A stretch of DNA of 64,000 nt, taken from the NCBI GenBank assembly GCA_022709755.1, contig JAKLIF010000001.1:124001-188000 (forward strand), given 5' to 3'. The notes below the pieces were generated by a model. The model saw nothing but the letters and a program-made list of their open reading frames with translations. It made no database searches and had not been told where the DNA came from. Of the stretch, positions 17,546 through 26,040 are shown piece by piece; position 1 is the stretch's first letter; each line of letters starts with the position of its first letter. The translations under genes and the position numbers were made by a program. This DNA comes from Elusimicrobiota bacterium. GTDB taxonomy: Bacteria; Elusimicrobiota; Elusimicrobia; FEN-1173; JAKLIF01.

Positions 17546-18260
17546 CGTCCCTCCCCAAAGACTCCCTGACGAAATCGACTTGCTCGGCGTAGAACCTCCG
17601 GGTGTCGGCGACGTAGGCGTCCCACCCCCGGGCGCCGACATAATAATCGACGAAAAATTTGAACATCCTCTGTTGGGTGCATACGATCTGGCGGTCGTCG
17701 GATGTCCCCCGGATGTTTCGCTTCGAGGTGACCCCCATCCGATAGAGCGTGTGTTCCGCCTTATCCCCCGAATGAAAGACGGGCGTCTCATACGACACGC
17801 CGAACTCCGGATACAATCCCCTCAGCAGGCCGAGCAACATCCCCTCGTTCTGATCCGGATATTGGACCATGGAACTCTCGGCCTTATCGCAAACATTTTC
17901 GATCTTTTGCTCGCGGCAATATCGGAGGGTGCGCCAGTGCATGGCCAGCTTGCACAGACCGCACAGGGACATGCTCATCAGGCGGAAACGGTTCCGGCGG
18001 ACCAGCGCCTTATATTCATCGTCGAACGGGAGCACGACGCTCCGGATATCCGTCGCGGGGAACCTCTTTTTCAGACGGACCACCCGGTCGGCGATCTGAT
18101 CGTCGTCGTAGATACCGAAACGTTTCAACGTCAGGCAAACGATGGGATTGTGCCGCGAGGCCATCAGGGAGACGGCCAAGGAGGAATGGACCCCTCCCGA
18201 AAACAGAACGACGAGGGGCTTCTCGATCGTGACGGTTTTATCCTCTATCATCGGTTCCAC
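17532..18260 (-). CDS. PP-loop ATP-pyrophosphatase-like protein with altered P-loop
   Basis: Protein of 242 aa. The PP-loop is at 21-27 and reads SGGVHSS, where family members usually have SGGxDS, so the conserved Asp is His. A CxxC (SLCGLC) lies near residue 97, and a VTSKRNIRG segment with basic residues follows. The fold suggests adenylation of a carboxyl or amide substrate (asparagine-synthetase, QueC or PseA type chemistry). It is encoded between the TPR-SGNH hydrolase and SxtJ, 1 nt after the former, and is probably part of the same surface-modification set. The precise reaction is unknown. Confidence 0.65.
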   Translation of the reverse strand: MEPMIEDKTVTIEKPLVVLFSGGVHSSLAVSLMASRHNPIVCLTLKRFGIYDDDQIADRVVRLKKRFPATDIRSVVLPFDDEYKALVRRNRFRLMSMSLCGLCKLAMHWRTLRYCREQKIENVCDKAESSMVQYPDQNEGMLLGLLRGLYPEFGVSYETPVFHSGDKAEHTLYRMGVTSKRNIRGTSDDRQIVCTQQRMFKFFVDYYVGARGWDAYVADTRRFYAEQVDFVRESLGRDDVPR

Positions 18261-18261
18261 G

Positions 18262-21063
18262 TCAACCGGCCCCTCCGTTTCCGCCCTTCCCTTCCCGGGA
18301 AGAGGCGGGTTCCTTTCCGAACACGTTCCTCAGGATGGTCCGCGTCAGGTTCTCCACGATCAACCGGTTCCCCACGGCGGTGCAATGTCCGAAATGTCTG
18401 GTCAAGGCGTCTTGAAACAGTTCGGAATACCTGTATCTGCGGAGAGCGTCTTCGAAATTCCGTTTATTCTCGACATAGATGATCCCTTTCCTCTTTTTCC
18501 CCAACAACTGGGCCAATCCGTCCACGTCCAGTCTCGGATACTGCATGCAGACCATCGGGATGTTCCGTTTCAAGATGATGTTACTCAATTTTTTATAGGC
18601 GGTCGCCGTTCGGGGAGTCAGGTAGGAGACCATCCTGTCCTCCGGATCCCGCCGATCCCCCGGCGGGGTGGAATCCGATCCTCTCCGCAACATCCGGGCC
18701 ATCCCCTCCTTGAACCGATCCCCCGCCTCCCTCTGTTCCCCCTTCAGCCGCCTCAGATTTTCCAGTTCCGTATGGGCCAACGGGCCTCTGGGAATCGTCC
18801 GGATCGCGTCCCGATAGACCGCCTCGGCCTCATCCCACAATTGATGGGCGCGCAACAGGTTCCCCAATTCGATGTATCCCCTCTCATCGAGGGGAACTGC
18901 CCGGATCCACCGGCGATAAACGTCCTTTTCTTTTTCGATGTCTCCTGCCAGACGATAACACTCCCCCGCCTGCAGGTAGCCCGCGGGCTCGCCGGGTTTC
19001 AGCTTCCTGCTCGTCTCATACATCTCACAAGCGAGGAGAAGATCCCCTTTTGCCCTGTATAGATTCCCCAGTTCCAAATAGGCCTGATGATCCCGGGGGG
19101 CCACCGCGATCCACCGGCGATACACCTTCGCCTCTTCATCCCTGTCGCCTTTCCTGGAATACAGTCTGCCCAATTCGATATAGGCGGCACCGTCCAGCGG
19201 ATGGGCCCGGATCCATTCCCGATACACCGACTCCTCCCGCCGCTCGTCCCGTTTATCACGATACATCTTGGCCCAAGCCACATAGACCGACTTGTTTTGA
19301 GGGGCCGCCTTCACCCATTCGCGATAGACCTTCTCCGCCTTATCCGTCTCCCCTTTTCGGGAATAAAGCGCGCCCAATTCCATGTAACCGATCCCCTCGA
19401 CCGGGTCGGCCCGGATCGATTCCCGGTAGACCGCCTCCGCCTGAAGATCCTCTCCTTGCTCGCGATAGAAATTCCCCAACGCCACAAAACCCAACTGGTT
19501 GCCGGGATCGGCCGCAAGCCAATCCCGATAGACCTGTCCCTCTTTCGAAGGATCTCCTCTTTTTCGATAAAGACTCCCCAACCCGATATAGGGACGCCGA
19601 TTCCGCGGATCGGCTTCCATCGCCTTCCGATAGAATTCCTCCGCCTTGTCATACAGGGCCGAATTCCGATAGAGGGCCGCCAACTCGACATACCCGCCGA
19701 CATCGCGGGGGTTCAGACGGATGCACGTCTCAAACATCGCTTTGGCGTTCGCGAAGTCATCCCGGTCGGAATAGAGCGCGCCCAGCGCCGCATAGCCCGC
19801 CACTTCTTCAGGATGTTCCCGGATCATCGCCTTGAATAACTTCTCCGCCTCGTCATCCCATCCCTGGACGCGATAATAATCACCCAACTCCATATAAGCC
19901 CGATCGTTTGCCGTCGACGCCTTGATCCCGGCTCGATACATCTGCTCCGCCTTCTCCCCCTCTCCCTGGTCCCGATAGAGATTCCCCAACCCGACATATC
20001 CCCGTTCGTCGCCGGGCGCCGCCTCAATGCCGGCCCGATAAAAATCCTCCGCTTTGCGGTCATCTCCCCGTTCGGAATAGAGGCCGCCCAACAACACATA
20101 CGCCTCACAATCCTTGGGATCCGCCTGGACCGCCGCCCGATACGCCTGTTCCGCCTTTTGATCGTCACCCGACTCCAAATACAAGTTCCCTAATTCCACA
20201 TGCCCCTTCTGTTGATCGGGAGCCATCTTGATCAGAGCTGAAAAAACATTCTCCGCCTCGCCGAGCCGGCCCTGCCGGCGATACAACCGGCCGAGCCGGA
20301 CATAGGGCCTCACATCCTTTGGACCGACGGCCATCGCCGCCCGATACGCCTGCTCCGCCTTCCGGAATTCTCCCCGGCTCAACTGATCGTTCCCCAACAC
20401 GATATAACCCTTCACATCGAGCGGCCCGATTTCGGATCGAGCCACGTTCGCGGCCGCGGCCCCGTCGGACTCCGTCGCCGGGGCCGCCATCCGGTCGGAA
20501 TAGCGTTCACGGACCCCGACGCTCATCTCGGAGGCCGACCCATCGGAACGACCCGTCCTCATATCCCGATACCGTTTCGCAAAGAGTCTCGCGGCCTTGA
20601 CCAACTTGATCTTTCCCGCATATTCCCGCAGGGTCTCCCTCCAAGAGGGCTCCTCGTTCCGGACCCGTTTCCAGAGCTGCCCCTCCATTCCGCCCATCAT
20701 CACGATCACCATGTCCGGCTTGTATTTGTTGAGGTTTGATTCCAGGTCCATCGCGATCTGCGCGGAAGACACTCCGGGGATCCCCTCATCAATCACCTTG
20801 AACCTGATCCCGATATCCTGTCGATTCAATTCCACTTCAAGCGGGCCGGGCCACTCCCCGCGCGTCATCGAATCCCCCACGCACAGGATCCTATAATCCG
20901 CCTTCTGGAACAGGGCGTGTTTGTTCCTGACGCCCTGGACGACGCGATACATCCCGCCGATCACCCAGAGTCCCATCTCCAGGGTGACCAGCGAGAGGAC
21001 GACCATCAAGACCACCAACACGCTGATTTTATGCACCTTACCGATCAATGTTTTCCCCCGCAT
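18262..21063 (-). CDS. SGNH hydrolase-like protein with 17 TPR units inserted in the fold
   Basis: Protein of 933 aa. One N-terminal transmembrane segment (about 12-38) precedes a GDSL/SGNH block I at GDSMT (S65) and a block II-like EGIPGVSS. From about residue 215 to 795 there are 17 consecutive 34-residue tetratricopeptide units, each with the YxxLGxLY...A/E..YR pattern. The C terminus returns to the hydrolase fold with a DALTRHFGHCT block V (Asp and His). The block III GxND is replaced by MGGMEG. It is the first gene of its group and probably acts on an exported glycan or lipid. The start is preceded by CGGAGGAAC. Confidence 0.8.
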   Translation of the reverse strand: MRGKTLIGKVHKISVLVVLMVVLSLVTLEMGLWVIGGMYRVVQGVRNKHALFQKADYRILCVGDSMTRGEWPGPLEVELNRQDIGIRFKVIDEGIPGVSSAQIAMDLESNLNKYKPDMVIVMMGGMEGQLWKRVRNEEPSWRETLREYAGKIKLVKAARLFAKRYRDMRTGRSDGSASEMSVGVRERYSDRMAAPATESDGAAAANVARSEIGPLDVKGYIVLGNDQLSRGEFRKAEQAYRAAMAVGPKDVRPYVRLGRLYRRQGRLGEAENVFSALIKMAPDQQKGHVELGNLYLESGDDQKAEQAYRAAVQADPKDCEAYVLLGGLYSERGDDRKAEDFYRAGIEAAPGDERGYVGLGNLYRDQGEGEKAEQMYRAGIKASTANDRAYMELGDYYRVQGWDDEAEKLFKAMIREHPEEVAGYAALGALYSDRDDFANAKAMFETCIRLNPRDVGGYVELAALYRNSALYDKAEEFYRKAMEADPRNRRPYIGLGSLYRKRGDPSKEGQVYRDWLAADPGNQLGFVALGNFYREQGEDLQAEAVYRESIRADPVEGIGYMELGALYSRKGETDKAEKVYREWVKAAPQNKSVYVAWAKMYRDKRDERREESVYREWIRAHPLDGAAYIELGRLYSRKGDRDEEAKVYRRWIAVAPRDHQAYLELGNLYRAKGDLLLACEMYETSRKLKPGEPAGYLQAGECYRLAGDIEKEKDVYRRWIRAVPLDERGYIELGNLLRAHQLWDEAEAVYRDAIRTIPRGPLAHTELENLRRLKGEQREAGDRFKEGMARMLRRGSDSTPPGDRRDPEDRMVSYLTPRTATAYKKLSNIILKRNIPMVCMQYPRLDVDGLAQLLGKKRKGIIYVENKRNFEDALRRYRYSELFQDALTRHFGHCTAVGNRLIVENLTRTILRNVFGKEPASSREGKGGNGGAG

Positions 21064-21086
21064 GTTCCTCCGATAGCATGATGTGT

Positions 21087-21092
21087 ATTATA
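21087..21092 (-). promoter_or_regulatory. Possible -10 box for the TPR-SGNH operon
   Basis: A perfect TATAAT is read on the minus strand 24 nt upstream of the ATG at 21063. No good -35 hexamer lies 16-18 nt further up, so this is only a candidate. The 216-bp gap to the divergent DUF1330 gene holds nothing else that I can support. Confidence 0.4.
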
Positions 21093-21279
21093 TCCCATCC
21101 GGGATAGACCTGATACTCCTGCCGATCTCCGGCACCGGCCGATCCCGCAAGCCCCCGATTCTCAACCGGCGGCCCATCGCCCCCAAACGTGCTAAAATAG
21201 AAACGTTCATTGAGAACGGCGACGACGAACGGATAAGCATTCGAAAAATCGCTGTTCGTTTTTTGATAAGGAGAGGCGC

Positions 21280-21570
21280 ATGGCAGTTTTCATGATGGTG
21301 GAAGCCACAGAAGTGTTCAACAAGGAGAAATACGGCGAATACATCCGCCAGGTGCCGAAGATCGTCGAACAATACGGCGGGAAATATCTGGCTCGCGGCG
21401 GAAACGTGGCCGTCATCTCGGGGGACTGGCATCCGGAACGGATCGTCCTCATCGAATTCGGTTCAATGGAGAAGTTCCAGTCCTGGTGGCGTTCGCCCGA
21501 ATATCAAGCGGTGGCCCCGTTGCGCGAACAAGGGGCCAAAGTCAATGCGGTGGTCGTGGAAGGTGTCTGA
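21280..21570 (+). CDS. DUF1330 domain-containing protein
   Basis: A complete small DUF1330 protein of 96 aa with a ferredoxin-like (dimeric alpha/beta barrel) pattern. Recognisable segments are YIRQVPKIVEQYGGKYLARGG near the middle and ERIVLIEFGSMEKFQSWW with a SPEYQ segment after it. Such proteins are cytosolic and of unknown function, sometimes suggested to bind small aromatic molecules. A clear AAGGAGAGG ribosome site precedes the ATG. It is divergent from the TPR-SGNH gene and 76 nt ahead of a pentapeptide-repeat gene. Confidence 0.92.
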   Translation: MAVFMMVEATEVFNKEKYGEYIRQVPKIVEQYGGKYLARGGNVAVISGDWHPERIVLIEFGSMEKFQSWWRSPEYQAVAPLREQGAKVNAVVVEGV

Positions 21571-21646
21571 GACATGCTCCGAACGACCGCATTTTTCAAT
21601 CCGATCTATCAGACACGGACCAGCGCACTCCCCCTTGGGCTAAACA

Positions 21647-22240
21647 ATGACCGTCCTTAACGCCGCCGCAGACCGATCGTTCGACAACCAGGTGTTTGAG
21701 GGCGTCGCCCCCTCGGCAACGGATTTTGCGGGATACAAATTCACCAAATGCGTGTTCAAGGGATGCGATCTTAGCAATATCAAGCTGACCGGTTCGTTGT
21801 TCATGGACTGCGAGTTCTTGGATTGTAATTTTTCGAACGTCAAGATCGGCGGATGCAGTTTTCGCGGGGTCACCTTCACCGGATGCAAATTCATCGGCGT
21901 CATATTCGACGCGGTCAACCCGTTCATCCTGGATTGGTGCTTCCGCAAATGCAAACTGGACATGTGCAGTTTCAGCACGCTCAAGATGAAGGGGAGCCGA
22001 TTCATCGAATGTGTGGTCCACAAGACCGATTTCCTCAACGTCGACCTGACGGAATCCGACTTTTCCGGATCCGACCTCAACGGCAGTCAATTCGACAACG
22101 CCATCCTCGAAAAATCAAATTTCACGGGAGCGCGCCGTTATTACATCGACCCCACGAAGAACAGACTGAAACACGCGCGATTTTCACACCCGGACGTCCT
22201 ATCCCTCCTCGCCCCCTTTGAGATCAAGATCGGGGATTAA
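21647..22240 (+). CDS. Pentapeptide-repeat protein
   Basis: Protein of 197 aa built almost wholly of A(D/N)LXX-type pentapeptide repeats, with Phe or Leu at the central position every five residues (for example the CVFKGCDLSNIKLTGSLF region). It should form a right-handed quadrilateral beta-helix. Related folds include Qnr/MfpA gyrase-protecting proteins, but no feature here specifies gyrase binding. Many cysteines sit at i-1 positions. No good ribosome site is visible before the ATG, which may mean it is poorly translated or coupled to the upstream gene. Confidence 0.88.
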   Translation: MTVLNAAADRSFDNQVFEGVAPSATDFAGYKFTKCVFKGCDLSNIKLTGSLFMDCEFLDCNFSNVKIGGCSFRGVTFTGCKFIGVIFDAVNPFILDWCFRKCKLDMCSFSTLKMKGSRFIECVVHKTDFLNVDLTESDFSGSDLNGSQFDNAILEKSNFTGARRYYIDPTKNRLKHARFSHPDVLSLLAPFEIKIGD

Positions 22241-22495
22241 GAACCACCCCGCATTTCCGAAACAATTACCCACTATCAACTCATTATCGGCTTCACAATC
22301 GACACCCGCATTATCAAAAACAAGAACGCGGAATATGACAGCGCTGAGAATAAAGCGAAACATGGTAATAACCGAATCATCTCGAAAACAATATTTGCTA
22401 TGATTTGAACAATTTTCTCATAGACTGTATTAATTAAAGGACGCATCATTAGAATATATCCGAGAAACGGCCGGCTAATGGAGTAGTGTCAGTTC
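22241..22495. other. AT-rich intergenic stretch at the left edge of the transferred pair
   Basis: Base composition drops abruptly from GC-rich to AT-rich within this 255-bp gap and stays low until about 25,670. I see no gene, tRNA or clear inverted repeat in it. A TTAATTAAAGGA stretch near 22432 lies upstream of the acyltransferase gene but no promoter is convincing. Confidence 0.5.
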
Positions 22496-23956
22496 ATGCT
22501 ATTTAACTCATTACAATTCATCATTTTTTATCCGATAATTGTTTTCATCTATTTTCTCATTCCCTTTCGATATAGATGGATTCTCCTTCTGGCCGGAAGT
22601 TATTATTTTTACATGGTCTGGAAGCCCATATATGTAATTTTGTTATTGATCTCAACCTTATTAGATTATTTCGCGGCAATCCAAATGAGCAAGCATCAGA
22701 CAAGGGAAAAGCGCCGCATATATCTTTTGCTAAGTTTATTTGGGAATTTGGGTTTGTTGTTTTTCTACAAGTATTTTAATTTTATTGCTGAAGCACTCAA
22801 CAATACGCTTCTATTTCTCCCATTCGAACTTAAAATTCCCTTTCATAATCTTCTTTTGCCTGTTGGAATATCATTTTATACATTTCAAACTTTAGCCTAT
22901 ACAATTGATGTTTATCGTGGAAAAATCGCGGCCGAAAGGCATCTGGGATATTTTGCATTATATGTATCCTATTTCCCCCAATTGGTTGCGGGCCCAATAG
23001 AAAGATCAGAATCATTGCTACCTCAACTCCATCAACATTTTTTCTTCGACCGAAAGCGAACATCATACGGACTTAAACTCATGATATGGGGATTCTTTAA
23101 AAAAATCGTCATCGCGGACAATCTCGCGATTATGGTGGAGCAAGTATATAGCACCCCCAACGCATACTCCGCCATATTTTTTATTATTGCTACTGTGTTT
23201 TTTGCTTATCAAATCTATTGTGACTTTTCAGGATACTCGGATATTGCCAAAGGAGCTGCATTAATAATGGGGATTGAGTTGATGGATAATTTTCATAGTC
23301 CCTATGGAGCAACTTCGATTGGCGATTTCTGGGGGAAGTGGCACATTTCACTATCGACATGGTTCAGAGATTATTTGTATATCCCCTTGGGAGGGAACCG
23401 TGTTAATGAAGTTCGGCACTTATTTAATATCTTTATCGTATTTCTTGTAAGTGGTATTTGGCATGGCGCAAACTGGACATTTTTTGTTTGGGGCCTTTAT
23501 CACGGGGCGTGTATAATTACTTCTCACCTTATCAGCGCTATTGGCAATAAAATCACCCTGCTTCCCAAAAACATGCAATCTCATCCAATTTATAAGATAT
23601 GGCAGATGTTCTTGACATTCATTTTGGTCTGCATCGGATGGGTGTTTTTTAGAGCGAATACCATATCAGATGCATTCTATATTTTAAAATCAGTATTTCT
23701 TAATAACTCACTCTCACATACGCCGTTCACGACTATTTGGGCGCAACTCCCTTTGCCCACATATATTCTCAGCCCCCTATGTGTCATTATTATTGTTTTA
23801 CATATAATTCATATGCGCGCGAAGAGCGATAATATCGTCGAAATACTCCATGGTCGCCCAGCATGGATCAGATGGCCAGTCTACTATATGATCATGTTTT
23901 TTATTCTATTTTTAGGACAATACGATCAGGCAAATTTTATCTATTTCCAATTCTGA
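22496..23956 (+). CDS. MBOAT-family O-acyltransferase (AlgI-like)
   Basis: Protein of 486 aa with about eleven membrane segments. The MBOAT signature SGIWHGANWTFF holds the conserved His near residue 322, and a second His lies in WGLYHG; DFWGKWHISLSTWFRDY is also typical of AlgI/DltB relatives. These proteins move acyl (usually acetyl) groups across the membrane to a periplasmic acetyltransferase partner. The gene downstream starts 10 nt later and encodes an SGNH protein that could be that partner. The AT-rich base composition contrasts with the rest of the window and suggests recent transfer. Confidence 0.93.
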   Translation: MLFNSLQFIIFYPIIVFIYFLIPFRYRWILLLAGSYYFYMVWKPIYVILLLISTLLDYFAAIQMSKHQTREKRRIYLLLSLFGNLGLLFFYKYFNFIAEALNNTLLFLPFELKIPFHNLLLPVGISFYTFQTLAYTIDVYRGKIAAERHLGYFALYVSYFPQLVAGPIERSESLLPQLHQHFFFDRKRTSYGLKLMIWGFFKKIVIADNLAIMVEQVYSTPNAYSAIFFIIATVFFAYQIYCDFSGYSDIAKGAALIMGIELMDNFHSPYGATSIGDFWGKWHISLSTWFRDYLYIPLGGNRVNEVRHLFNIFIVFLVSGIWHGANWTFFVWGLYHGACIITSHLISAIGNKITLLPKNMQSHPIYKIWQMFLTFILVCIGWVFFRANTISDAFYILKSVFLNNSLSHTPFTTIWAQLPLPTYILSPLCVIIIVLHIIHMRAKSDNIVEILHGRPAWIRWPVYYMIMFFILFLGQYDQANFIYFQF

Positions 23957-23966
23957 CATTACCACA

Positions 23967-25568
23967 ATGACAAGCCCAGCCAAAAACAGTTTTTTCTTTT
24001 TCATCTTTCTCCTTCTCCTATACGCATTAACACACCTCTATCTAATATTCAGAGTTCAAAACAGGGATAACTTCCATGTGCAAATAAGCGACTTTAAAAA
24101 TAATGGCGGGAACCCATGTGTGCTCATCCTTGGCGACTCCCAGCCCGCCATGGGGCTCCTTCGCAGTTTTGATAATGGTCGCTACTATAATCTATCCTAT
24201 CCGGCCGAAGGATGGTACGAAATATATTTAAAGATCAAATTGGCTATTCAAGAAATGAAACCCATTAGATACATTATTGTGTCCATTGGAAGCCACACAC
24301 TCATACCCAAAAGGTTTAATTCATTTGATTTTTCTAATTACCTTTCAATATTCTCTATGGCTGATATATCAGAATCACACCCACTTCCAACAACGAGAAA
24401 AGTAAAAGAGTATATAAAGTATATATTCCCGCCTTTTCAAAAAAAATACCGGTCAATATTTGCAAAGGTTTTATGGGATGATTTGTTTTCTTTGTTCGGG
24501 GGAACAGACACAGAAAAAGATCTTTATTTTGACAACAAGTATGGAATTGTCAGTAAAAAATCAATCGCCTGGAATACACTTGAAATATCCGATCGCGAGA
24601 AGGGCGCCAGCAATTTCATCAATGAAACATTCGGACATGGGCTTATTGACCATCGTTCCAATGACATCATCGATAATATTTTCATATTGACTCAAAAATA
24701 CAACATCAAAGTCATCGGCGTATATTTTCCAAACACAAATGAGCTAAATAAACTGCTCGAAAACACAGACGTTCGTGGAGTTGATAGTTTATTTTTTACA
24801 AAACCTTTCCATAGAATCCTCGATTACCGGCATATTTTTTCGGATAGGCAAGAACTATTCCAGGATAGTTCACACCTAAATAGAAATGGGGCTGAAATAT
24901 TCACGCAGGTGATAATGAATGATATTAATCCGATAATTAATAATATAGAAAATAAAACTCATTTATTCTTATTATCAGGACAATCAAATATGGTGAGATT
25001 AGACCCCAACGTATCTTTTATTCCGATTATTAAAAACGAATTTACCAACGACAAAATTATAGTCATCAAGGAAGCAGAAAACGCGCAACCGATTCTCAGG
25101 TGGTATAAAAAGTGGAAGCCCGAAGGAGAGGGCACGGCGAAAGCATCTCCTGAATTATATTCGTCGCTCATCAAGAAGGCCAGACACGCCCTTAAAATAT
25201 GGCCCCCAACTACATCCACTTTCATATGGATGCAAGGTGAAAGCGACGCTCACCCGTATTACTATAAGGTTTATGGAAAAAGCCTTCAGGGACTCGTAGA
25301 TCAGTTCAGAGATGACCTTTTCGTTAAGGATATGAATGTTCTAATCGGAAGAATAAGCAATGCACGATGCGGCACTGTTGAATGGGATGTTATTCGTCAA
25401 GAACAAAAGGAAATAGCCGAACAACACTCCAATTGGGATTGGGTTAACACCGATGATATTCCTAGAATTCAGGGCGATGTTCACTATAATCAGGAAGGAT
25501 ACAGACTCCTTGGTGAACGATTTGCGGAGAAAGCCATATCACTCATCAGAAAAAATCAATTCGATTAA
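23967..25568 (+). CDS. Membrane-anchored double SGNH protein: acetyltransferase-like plus sialate O-acetylesterase-like domain
   Basis: Protein of 533 aa. A transmembrane segment (about 9-27) is followed by a first SGNH domain with GDSQ near residue 57 and a DSSHLN block near 300, as in AlgX/AlgJ-like O-acetyltransferases. A second domain from about residue 330 has SGQSNM (S337), WMQGESDA near 423 and DVHY (D504, H506), the SASA/carbohydrate-esterase pattern of sialate O-acetylesterases. Both nucleophile and Asp-His blocks are present in each half. Paired with the MBOAT gene, it predicts addition and removal, or transfer, of O-acetyl groups on an exported sugar. Confidence 0.82.
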   Translation: MTSPAKNSFFFFIFLLLLYALTHLYLIFRVQNRDNFHVQISDFKNNGGNPCVLILGDSQPAMGLLRSFDNGRYYNLSYPAEGWYEIYLKIKLAIQEMKPIRYIIVSIGSHTLIPKRFNSFDFSNYLSIFSMADISESHPLPTTRKVKEYIKYIFPPFQKKYRSIFAKVLWDDLFSLFGGTDTEKDLYFDNKYGIVSKKSIAWNTLEISDREKGASNFINETFGHGLIDHRSNDIIDNIFILTQKYNIKVIGVYFPNTNELNKLLENTDVRGVDSLFFTKPFHRILDYRHIFSDRQELFQDSSHLNRNGAEIFTQVIMNDINPIINNIENKTHLFLLSGQSNMVRLDPNVSFIPIIKNEFTNDKIIVIKEAENAQPILRWYKKWKPEGEGTAKASPELYSSLIKKARHALKIWPPTTSTFIWMQGESDAHPYYYKVYGKSLQGLVDQFRDDLFVKDMNVLIGRISNARCGTVEWDVIRQEQKEIAEQHSNWDWVNTDDIPRIQGDVHYNQEGYRLLGERFAEKAISLIRKNQFD

Positions 25569-25671
25569 TCCGTTCCTCCGAATTAGTTGAGCAATGCCGA
25601 TTATATTCTGATTGATATCATAAAATCCGAATATAATCCCATTATTTGATAATATAATCCCGTCTAAATTC
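25569..25671. other. AT-rich gap before the tRNA-Leu repeat array
   Basis: No gene. Two TATAAT-containing stretches (around 25632 and 25653), each followed by CCC, lie just before the first repeat. A TTGATA about 14 nt upstream of the first is not ideally spaced. These are the nearest plausible promoter elements for tRNA-Leu, in which case the array would be transcribed as a tRNA leader. Confidence 0.35.
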
Positions 25672-25932
25672 GGGCACCCCAATCACATTTGGTAGTAGGG
25701 GTCGCCCACACGTTACAAACAGCTTCACTTTGTAAGCGGGCACCCCAATCACATTTGCTAGTAGGGGTCGCCCACACGTTACAAACAGCTTCACTTTGTA
25801 AGCGGGCACCCCAATCACATTTGGTAGTAGGGGTCGCCCACACGTTACGAACAGCTTCACTTTGTAAGCGGGCACCCCAATCACAATTGGTAGTAGGGGT
25901 CGCCCACACGTTACAAATGGTTGTTACTTTGT
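25672..25932 (+). repeat. Tandem 66-bp hairpin array abutting tRNA-Leu
   Basis: Four direct units start at 25672, 25738, 25804 and 25870. The first three are 66 bp and nearly identical (single changes); the fourth is 63 bp and runs straight into the tRNA. Each begins GGGCACCCC, has a ~17-nt loop, then GGGGTCGCCC, so it folds as GGGC-CCCC/GGGG-GCCC. A tail with its own inverted repeat TTACAAA/TTTGTAA follows. The head GGGCA copies the first bases of the adjacent tRNA (GGGCAGG) and the stem end GCCCA resembles its 3' end. The open frames across it are a consequence of the period being 3 x 22. Confidence 0.9.
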
Positions 25933-26017
25933 GGGCAGGTGGCGAAACTGGCAGACGCACAGGACTTAAAATCCTGAGGGCCCAAAGCCCGTGCGGGTTC
26001 AAGTCCCGCCCTGCCCA
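25933..26017 (+). tRNA. tRNA-Leu (UAA anticodon)
   Basis: An 85-nt class II tRNA. The acceptor GGGCAGG (25933-25939) pairs with CCTGCCC (26010-26016), discriminator A at 26017. The anticodon stem CAGGA/TCCTG encloses a loop CTTAAAA with anticodon TAA; a long variable arm and a T-arm CGGGTTCAAGTCCCG are present. CCA is not encoded. The 66-bp hairpin array touches its 5' end directly, leaving no conventional promoter space. Confidence 0.96.
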
Positions 26018-26040
26018 TATCATTTGGAAAGGATATCGTC

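Noticed and set aside
21647-22240. Qnr-type quinolone resistance determinant
   Set aside because: Only the generic pentapeptide fold is seen; nothing in the sequence specifies gyrase binding.
25672-25932. Integron attC cassette array
   Set aside because: The hairpin pattern recalls attC, but GTTRRRY/RYYYAAC core sites are not present, units hold no cassette genes, and no integrase is in the window.
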